64,000 nt of DNA from Stutzerimonas stutzeri. GTDB lineage: Bacteria; Pseudomonadota; Gammaproteobacteria; Pseudomonadales; Pseudomonadaceae. The position numbers and the translations under genes are program-made. The notes under the pieces were generated by a model. The model had not been told where the DNA came from and ran no database searches. It saw only the letters and a program-made list of their open reading frames with translations. The stretch lies in assembly GCF_024451105.1 (NCBI RefSeq), contig NZ_JANGEY010000002.1:418305-482304 (forward strand). Reading direction: 5' to 3'. Below, one piece after another: positions 58,340 through 64,000 of this stretch (position 1 is its first letter; every line of letters starts with the position of its first letter).

Positions 58340-60301
58340 ATGTCATTGTTCAAGCAGCTGTTCGTCGCCGTCTGCGTGCTGATGCTGGCGAGCTTCGCCG
58401 GCAGCATGCTGATCGGCGTGGAGAGCTCCCGCGAACAGCAGGTCGCCCAGCTACGCACCCATGCCCAGGATACGGCGACCGCCCTCGGCCTCTCGCTGGC
58501 CCCCCACATCAGCGACGACCTGACCATGGTCGAGCTGATGGTCAGCTCGGTGTTCGACAGCGGCTATTTCGAGAGCATTCGCGTGCTTGCCCCGGACAGC
58601 GACGCGGTTCTGGTCGAACGCAGCGGAACCCCGGTGACCGACGAGGCGCCGCAGTGGTTCGTCCGCCTGGTGGGTCTGGACTCCGCACGCGGCGACGCCA
58701 TCGTCAGCGACGGCTGGCGGCGGGCCGCCCGGGTCGAGGTGGTCAGCCATCCGCTGTTCGCCGTCGGCAAACTGTGGCGGAGCGCCCTGGGCAATCTGCT
58801 CTGGCAGGCCCTGCTCACGCTGGTCTGCATCGTGCTCGGCGGATTGCTGCTCAAGCGCCGCCTGCGGCCCCTGGACTACATGGTCGAGCAGTCCCAGGCG
58901 ATTGCCCGCCGCGAGTTCCTCACCCAGACCGAACTGCCGAGCACACCCGAGTTCCGCCGGGTCGTCCAGGCGATGAACCAGATGGTCGACAAGCTCAGAA
59001 GCCTGTTCGCCGAGGAGGCCGCACGCAGCGAAAAGCTGCGCGACGAAGCCTACCGGGACCGGTTGACCGGGCTGGCCAACCGACGCTACTTCGACCTGCA
59101 GCTGCATGCCTGCCTCGCCGGCGAGGAGCGGGCCAGCAGCGGCTTCCTCCTGCAGCTGGAGGTCGACGACCTGATCGGCCTCAACCGGCGCCTCGGCGAA
59201 CAACGCACCGACCGGCTGCTCAAGAGCATCGCCGAGCAATTGCAGCAACTGAGCGGCAACCGCATGCTGGTGGCTCGCCATCGCGGCGGCCGCTTCCTGC
59301 TGCTCGGGGCTGGCCTGCAGCGCAGCGAGGCCGAACAGCTGGCGCAACGGCTCGAACAGAGCCTCGGCAGCCTGCAGCAGACCGGTGCCTGCGACCGTCT
59401 GCCGGTCGCCCATATCGGCCTGGTGGCCTTCACTGCCGGCGACCAGGCCGCCGACCTCCAGCATGCCCTGGATCTGGCGCTGACCGAGGCGCAGACGCAG
59501 CCGGCCTGCCACTGGGCCATCCACGAACCGGGCACGGCGCCGACGATCGAAGACCCCCACCGCTACTGGCACGATCTGCTCGAGCGGAGCCTGAGCGACG
59601 GCCGCTTGCAGCTCCACTTCCAGCCGGTCGTCGATGCCCGAGAGCCGAGCCGGATCCTGCACCACAAGGTACTGGCGCGCGTGCACGACGAAAATGGCCG
59701 GGTCCTGGCCGCCGGGCACTTCCTGCCCTGGCTGGAGCGTTTCGGCTGGAGCGCCCGTCTGGACCTGGTCATGCTCGAACGGACCCTGCAGCAGCTGCGC
59801 GGCAACGACCTGCGCCTGGCCCTCAGCCTGTCCCACCACCTGCTGCACGACCCGCAAGCGCTGGACCGCTTGTACCGGCTGCTCGAGGAGAGTCGCGAGC
59901 TGACCACACGCCTGACCCTGGAGCTGGACGAGAACCAGCTACCCGACCCGGCCGCCCTCGAGGCACTGACCCGGCGTCTGCGCCGTCTGGGCTGCGGCCT
60001 CGGCCTGCAGCATTTCGGCGGACGCTTCAGCATGATCGGCAATCTGGCCAGACTCGGCCTGAGCTACCTGAAGGTCGACGGCAGCTACATCCGCGCCATC
60101 GACCGGGAAAGCGACAAGCGCCTGTTCATCGATGCCATGCAGCGCGCCGCCAACAGCATCGACCTGCCGCTGCTGGCCGAGCGCGTCGAGACCACAGGCG
60201 AATGGCAGGTATTGCGCGACATGGGCATCGCCGGCGTACAGGGCCATCTGTTCGGCGCACCGGCTGCCGAACTGCGCGAGGCAGGCCGCCCCCCGGAGTG
60301 A
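58340..60301 (+). CDS. lapD: Cyclic-di-GMP receptor LapD
   Basis: LapD binds c-di-GMP in the cytoplasm and LapG in the periplasm, keeping the adhesin on the cell. The 653 residues show a helix (about 5-25), periplasmic domain (about 26-150, ending with the LapG-binding output region), second helix (about 155-175), HAMP (about 176-228), a degenerate GGDEF (RGGRF at 315-319) and a degenerate EAL (KVLAR at 443-447). Loss of both catalytic motifs marks it as a receptor, as in known LapD. ATG at 58340 has a strong AAAAGGAG site. Confidence 0.94.
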   Translation: MSLFKQLFVAVCVLMLASFAGSMLIGVESSREQQVAQLRTHAQDTATALGLSLAPHISDDLTMVELMVSSVFDSGYFESIRVLAPDSDAVLVERSGTPVTDEAPQWFVRLVGLDSARGDAIVSDGWRRAARVEVVSHPLFAVGKLWRSALGNLLWQALLTLVCIVLGGLLLKRRLRPLDYMVEQSQAIARREFLTQTELPSTPEFRRVVQAMNQMVDKLRSLFAEEAARSEKLRDEAYRDRLTGLANRRYFDLQLHACLAGEERASSGFLLQLEVDDLIGLNRRLGEQRTDRLLKSIAEQLQQLSGNRMLVARHRGGRFLLLGAGLQRSEAEQLAQRLEQSLGSLQQTGACDRLPVAHIGLVAFTAGDQAADLQHALDLALTEAQTQPACHWAIHEPGTAPTIEDPHRYWHDLLERSLSDGRLQLHFQPVVDAREPSRILHHKVLARVHDENGRVLAAGHFLPWLERFGWSARLDLVMLERTLQQLRGNDLRLALSLSHHLLHDPQALDRLYRLLEESRELTTRLTLELDENQLPDPAALEALTRRLRRLGCGLGLQHFGGRFSMIGNLARLGLSYLKVDGSYIRAIDRESDKRLFIDAMQRAANSIDLPLLAERVETTGEWQVLRDMGIAGVQGHLFGAPAAELREAGRPPE

Positions 60302-60358
60302 CGCGGCGGCAGCGGGGCAGGCAAGCCGCACGAACCGCGTGCCGGCGCGCGGCGCCAA

Positions 60359-60661
60359 TCAGATCACGCCCTGCTCTTCCTCGTTGATCAGACCCGTCAG
60401 ACCGCCCAAGCCATCGCGCACCCTGCCCCGCTCGGCCAGCTTTAGCTGTGCGGCCTGCGGCAGGTCGGTGATGCGTACCGTCCCCCTGTCGATCAGCACG
60501 TGGATCAGGTCCTCCAGCACCCGGATCATTTCCAGGTCGCTCTGCTGCAGGCGCGACAGGCTATCCGCCGTCGTCGGCCCGACGTCCCGCTCCCTAGCGG
60601 GAGAACCGCCGATGGCAAACGGTCCTGTCGCCGCATCTTCGCCTTTCCCATACACCGTCAT
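60359..60661 (-). CDS. Small conserved hypothetical protein between lapD and the adhesin gene
   Basis: A 100-residue protein from ATG 60661 (MTVYGKGEDAATGPFAIGG). The N-terminal part is variable; the C-terminal part (LQQSDLEMIRVLEDLIHVLIDRGTVRITDLPQAAQLKLAERGRVRDGLGGL) is conserved in a Pseudomonas family sometimes labelled 'tryptophan synthase subunit beta-like', a name without functional support. No signal or membrane segment. It follows the adhesin terminator and converges with lapD. Confidence 0.75.
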   Translation of the reverse strand: MTVYGKGEDAATGPFAIGGSPARERDVGPTTADSLSRLQQSDLEMIRVLEDLIHVLIDRGTVRITDLPQAAQLKLAERGRVRDGLGGLTGLINEEEQGVI

Positions 60662-60722
60662 CGCCCACTCCTCGGCACGCCTGCCGCGCCCGGAGGCGCA
60701 GCAGACCGATCGCGGCAGAAAT

Positions 60723-60760
60723 GCCTCCGCCACTCGTGGCGAGTGGCGAGTGGCGGAGGC
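60723..60760 (-). terminator. Terminator hairpin of the adhesin gene
   Basis: A perfect 14-bp stem (GCCTCCGCCACTCG / CGAGTGGCGGAGGC, 10-nt loop made of a partial repeat GTGGCGAGTGG-like sequence) begins 14 nt after the adhesin stop and is followed on the minus strand by a short ATTTC tract. Confidence 0.7.
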
Positions 60761-60774
60761 CCGTTCGTCGACAG

Positions 60775-63700
60775 TCAGTCGATCTTGACCAGCGGATCGG
60801 CTCCGGCGACCAGCGAGCGGACCAGATCGTCGTGACTCAGACCGCCGCCGTTCAGGCTCACGGCAGAGCCGCCGTTTTCCAGGCGGATGGTGACATCCGC
60901 ATTGCTGCCGTCGGCCATCAACGTCCCCGTGGAGCTGATCTGCAACGTGGCGGTGGCGGTATCCACGCGCAGGTAGTCGAGGATGTTCGCGGCGTTTTCG
61001 CCCTGCAGCAGCTCGCTCAGATCGATGCGGTCGCCCTCGGCGATGTTGAAGTCCTTGATCACATCCTTGCCGGTATCACCCGCCTTCCAGACGAACGTGT
61101 CGGCCCCCGTGCCGCCCAGGAGGATATCGTCGCCCTCCCCGCCGATCAGAGTATCGTTGCCCGCGCCCCCGCTGATGTAGTCGTTGCCGACGCTGCCGCT
61201 CAACTCCGAACCGGTGGAGCCGCCGAGGATCGTCCAGGCAGTACTCGCACCGTCGGTGATTTCGACGGCTAGGGTCGGTACGAAGCTGTTGGGCAACAGC
61301 CCGGTGGAAACCAGATAGATCTTGTCGGTACCCGATACCGCGGGCGTATACAGCAGGTCGGTGAAGGCGCTCAGATCATACACACCCTGCGCATCCGGAG
61401 TGATTTCCCGATAGACGCCGGCGGCCTGATCCCACACGCCCAGGGCTGTACCGGGGGGCAGATCGCTCAGTTTCAGACCGGTGAAACTTTCCGGCGCACC
61501 CACGGCATCGCGGATCACCCCGTAGAGGTCCAGCGGATAGGTGTAGGTGGCTGCGCCCGAAGGGTCCGCACTGAGGTCGATGTACTGGACCTGGAAACCA
61601 TCGTTGTTCTGGTTGTAGGTATTCAGCGTGTCCTGGGCAATCGACAGACGCTGCATGTCGGAGCTGAGCGAGTAGCTTATATCTGCCAAAGTGTTGCCAC
61701 CCTGGTTGAACAGGCTGCCGTCGATATAGGCGACGACCGTGGCCTTGGCGATGGTGCCGGTAATTCCGCCGTAGGAGACCGTCCAGGTTCCGCCGCTGCT
61801 CACCGTGGCGGCCACGGTAATCGGCGTGGCCATTCCCGCCACTTCCACCACCAGCTCGACCTTAAGATTGGCGGCCGAGACGGTCAGCCCGGACGAGGAA
61901 ACAATGGCCCCGCTGAGCACTCCGCCGCTGAGCTCCTCGACCTGAAGATCGCTGCGGATCAGAATGGAGTCGTTACCGGCGTTCTTGAGCTTGAGCGCCA
62001 TGTACTGCATCCCTGTCGGGAAGTTCAGCTCGATCTTGTCGGTACCATTGATGCGCTGGCTTTGGGTTCCGTTCTCGCCGGGAGCGCTCACCCCCAGCAG
62101 GTTGCCGGTGGACCAGTTGAAGGTCTTGGTCGGATCGCCCGTGGACAGCAGGATCCCGCTCGGGAAGCTGAAGTTGGCGCTGCCGCTCAGGCCGGCGACA
62201 TTGCTGCCGAAATTGAGGGTATTGGTAACGGGCGCGCCGATCAGCAACGTCACATCGCTGCCCTGCAGCGCATCGGCCACCGGCGCGATGACGATGTCGA
62301 TGCTGTCGGTATCGCTCAGCGCACCGCCCGGCCCGCTGTTGCCCTGATCGTTGCTGGTCATGGTCAGTGTGACCGTGCCGCTGTCATCCAGCAGCGGCGT
62401 GTACACCGGCTGGGTCGCTGCATCGGCGAGGTAGGCGTTGATATCGGCGAGCGTGCCGCTGAGCACCACACTGCTGCTACCCGAACCGCTCAACGTCACC
62501 CCATTCGCAGTGGTGGCGGCCAGCGTACCGCGACTCACGCTGAGGGTGACCGAAATCACCCCGTCGCCAGCATCCACATCCGCCACGGAAAGGCCGCTCA
62601 GCCTGAGCGTGGTGTCCTCGTTCATGCTGTAATTCGCCGGCAGGCTGTTCACCGGCGCATCGTTCCTGTTGGTCTCCGCAAGCGTGACCGCGATATCGAG
62701 GCTGACGCCCCCGCTAGTGGTAGCCGTCACCGTCAGGCTGTGGAGGTTGCCCAGGGCCTCGTAGTCGTTGGCCAGCGAAGCCGCGCCGGCAGGAGTCAGG
62801 CTGATTCGGCCGGCGCTGTCGATTGCAAAGTAGCCATCAGCATTTCCACCGGTGATCGCGTAGCCGAGCGAATCACTGACCACGACGGTACCCAGCACAG
62901 CACCGACCGCCTGATTCTCGGCATAGGTGAAGCTGTAGCTGTTGTCCGTCCTGATGGTCAAAGTCGCCGGAGCGGAGATAGTGCCGTCGCCATCGACCAG
63001 TCGGTATTCGAAGCGATCCACGGCTACAGGCGAGCCAACGCTGATCGGCTGATTCTTCGCGGTATAGGAGTAACTGCCATCCTGCTGGATCGTCAGTGTG
63101 CCGTTGGCGGCCAGCAGCGTTCTTCCTCCGGCCGGAACCGAATAGGTCATGCCGCCGTAGGTAATGGACGTGATCGTGGTCGGCGCATCGATGAAGGTAT
63201 CCGCACCACTCGAGGTATTGCCGCCCTCGCCGGTAATCACGTTGCCGGTGACGGTTGCACCGATCGAGGCGCTGTCCTCGTCGTTGTTGGCTGTCGGTGC
63301 CGAGTCGTACACGACGACACTCACGGTTGTCCATCCCGACTGCAGCTCACCGTCCGAACTGCGATAGACGAAGCTGTCGGTCTGCTGGCTGGCACCGCTG
63401 TGATTGAGGACCGGTGCAACATAGCTGAAGCTGCCGTCTGCATTCATGACCACGGTACCGCCTAGGGCGGTGGTGATCGAGTTGCTGCCGTTTACCTCTG
63501 TCGGCATGGCACCGATGTCACTGGCAAATTGCGTGACGACAAGGCTGTCCAGATCCGCATCCGTATCGTTGTCCAGTACGCTGCCGAACATGCTCGTGGT
63601 GCCTTCGCTGATGAAGACAGTATCGGGCTGACCGACCGGTGCGTCGTTCACCGGAGCCACGTTGACCGTGACGGTGGCGGTGTTGGAGACCAGGTTGCCG

Positions 63701-64000
63701 TCGGTCACCGTGTAGCTGAAGGTGGCCACGCCGTTGAAGTCGGCATCCGGGGTGAAGGTCACCGTGCCGTCGGCATTCAGCACCGCCGTGCCGCCGGTGC
63801 CGCTGGTCACGCTGGCGATGCTCAGGCTGTCGCCGTCCACGTCGCTGTCGTTGCCCAGCAGGTCTGCGGCACTGAAGGTCACCGGGGTGTCCTCGGTCGC
63901 CGCCAGGCTGTCGTCGTTGGCCAGCGGGGCGTCGTTCACCGGCGTGACCGTCAGGGTCAGGGTCGCGGTGTCGGTCAGGCTGCCGTCGGTGACGGTGTAG
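60775..64000 (-). CDS. Large repeat-rich RTX adhesin, C-terminal part (5' end outside window)
   Basis: The reading frame is open from the right edge to the stop at 60775, giving the last 1,074 residues of a giant type I-secreted surface protein. It begins with cadherin/VCBS-type tandem domains (NDAPLANDDSLAATEDTPVTFSAADLLGNDSDVDGDSLSI; NDAPVGQPDTVFISEGTT), continues with several degenerate Ig-like and cadherin-like units, and ends with three calcium-binding RTX nonapeptides (GGAGNDTLI-GGEGDDILL-GGTGADTF, about 61090-61170) and a typical type I secretion tail (DFNIAEGDRIDLSELLQ...DPLVKID). With lapG and lapD next door it is the likely LapA-like LapG substrate; the N-terminal cleavage site is not visible. 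Confidence 0.9.
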   Translation of the reverse strand, partial: YTVTDGSLTDTATLTLTVTPVNDAPLANDDSLAATEDTPVTFSAADLLGNDSDVDGDSLSIASVTSGTGGTAVLNADGTVTFTPDADFNGVATFSYTVTDGNLVSNTATVTVNVAPVNDAPVGQPDTVFISEGTTSMFGSVLDNDTDADLDSLVVTQFASDIGAMPTEVNGSNSITTALGGTVVMNADGSFSYVAPVLNHSGASQQTDSFVYRSSDGELQSGWTTVSVVVYDSAPTANNDEDSASIGATVTGNVITGEGGNTSSGADTFIDAPTTITSITYGGMTYSVPAGGRTLLAANGTLTIQQDGSYSYTAKNQPISVGSPVAVDRFEYRLVDGDGTISAPATLTIRTDNSYSFTYAENQAVGAVLGTVVVSDSLGYAITGGNADGYFAIDSAGRISLTPAGAASLANDYEALGNLHSLTVTATTSGGVSLDIAVTLAETNRNDAPVNSLPANYSMNEDTTLRLSGLSVADVDAGDGVISVTLSVSRGTLAATTANGVTLSGSGSSSVVLSGTLADINAYLADAATQPVYTPLLDDSGTVTLTMTSNDQGNSGPGGALSDTDSIDIVIAPVADALQGSDVTLLIGAPVTNTLNFGSNVAGLSGSANFSFPSGILLSTGDPTKTFNWSTGNLLGVSAPGENGTQSQRINGTDKIELNFPTGMQYMALKLKNAGNDSILIRSDLQVEELSGGVLSGAIVSSSGLTVSAANLKVELVVEVAGMATPITVAATVSSGGTWTVSYGGITGTIAKATVVAYIDGSLFNQGGNTLADISYSLSSDMQRLSIAQDTLNTYNQNNDGFQVQYIDLSADPSGAATYTYPLDLYGVIRDAVGAPESFTGLKLSDLPPGTALGVWDQAAGVYREITPDAQGVYDLSAFTDLLYTPAVSGTDKIYLVSTGLLPNSFVPTLAVEITDGASTAWTILGGSTGSELSGSVGNDYISGGAGNDTLIGGEGDDILLGGTGADTFVWKAGDTGKDVIKDFNIAEGDRIDLSELLQGENAANILDYLRVDTATATLQISSTGTLMADGSNADVTIRLENGGSAVSLNGGGLSHDDLVRSLVAGADPLVKID

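Overview
The window is a 64 kb piece of a high-GC gammaproteobacterial chromosome that is almost certainly Pseudomonas. Gene order (ybgC-tolQRAB-pal-cpoB, ruvCAB-yebC-aspS, oprD-proS, hda-purMN, mazG-relA-rlmD-cysM-gacS-ldhA) matches from memory the nadA-to-ldhA side of the P. aeruginosa backbone, and many proteins (OprL, RuvC, AspS, RelA, GacS) look nearly identical to Pseudomonas versions. Coding density is high, most genes sit in short overlapping operons, and GTG/TTG starts occur.

Layout. (1) 0-12.7 kb, minus strand: partial nadA, two tRNA-Lys(TTT), queC/queE (7-deazaguanine synthesis), the Tol-Pal envelope operon with ybgC and cpoB, the Holliday-junction genes ruvCAB, yebC and aspS. (2) 12.9-23 kb: a dps-like gene, then an accessory carnitine-degradation cluster: Rieske oxygenase cntA, an aldehyde dehydrogenase, reductase cntB, an XRE-PAS regulator, a BCCT transporter, a LysR regulator and a D-malate/tartrate dehydrogenase. 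Together they form a complete route carnitine -> trimethylamine + malic semialdehyde -> D-malate -> pyruvate. The cntA and transporter promoters share a tandem operator in the same position relative to their -10 boxes. (3) 23-24.7 kb: backbone genes for a cold-shock-domain membrane protein, slyX and a HIT protein. (4) 24.7-31.2 kb: a second accessory block: a PmrA/PmrB-like two-component pair, then a tightly coupled operon of a 'thermostable hemolysin'-family acyltransferase-like protein, an AMP-forming ligase, a heme-oxygenase-like di-iron protein, an SDR and a TPR protein. This looks like an undescribed small-molecule or lipid pathway and is the best candidate for a new system. A CTTAA-type tandem box lies upstream of it.

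(5) 31.4-46.6 kb: backbone: oprD-type porin, proS, a lipoprotein, a PAS-GAF-GGDEF cyclase, a TlpA-like thioredoxin, YihY, arsC-wrbA-DUF2069, hda-perM, DUF2066, purMN, DUF3108 and a Rof-like Rho antiterminator. (6) 46.6-56.7 kb: DUF2058, mazG, relA (4-nt deletion near its 3' end), rlmD, cysM, gacS, ldhA. (7) 56.8-64 kb: two small genes, then lapG and lapD (c-di-GMP-controlled release of a surface adhesin), a small conserved gene, and the 3' part of a giant repeat-rich RTX adhesin that runs off the window and is the likely LapG substrate.

Limits: all functions are read from sequence motifs and remembered family members; no searches were run. Promoters and operators are pattern calls only.
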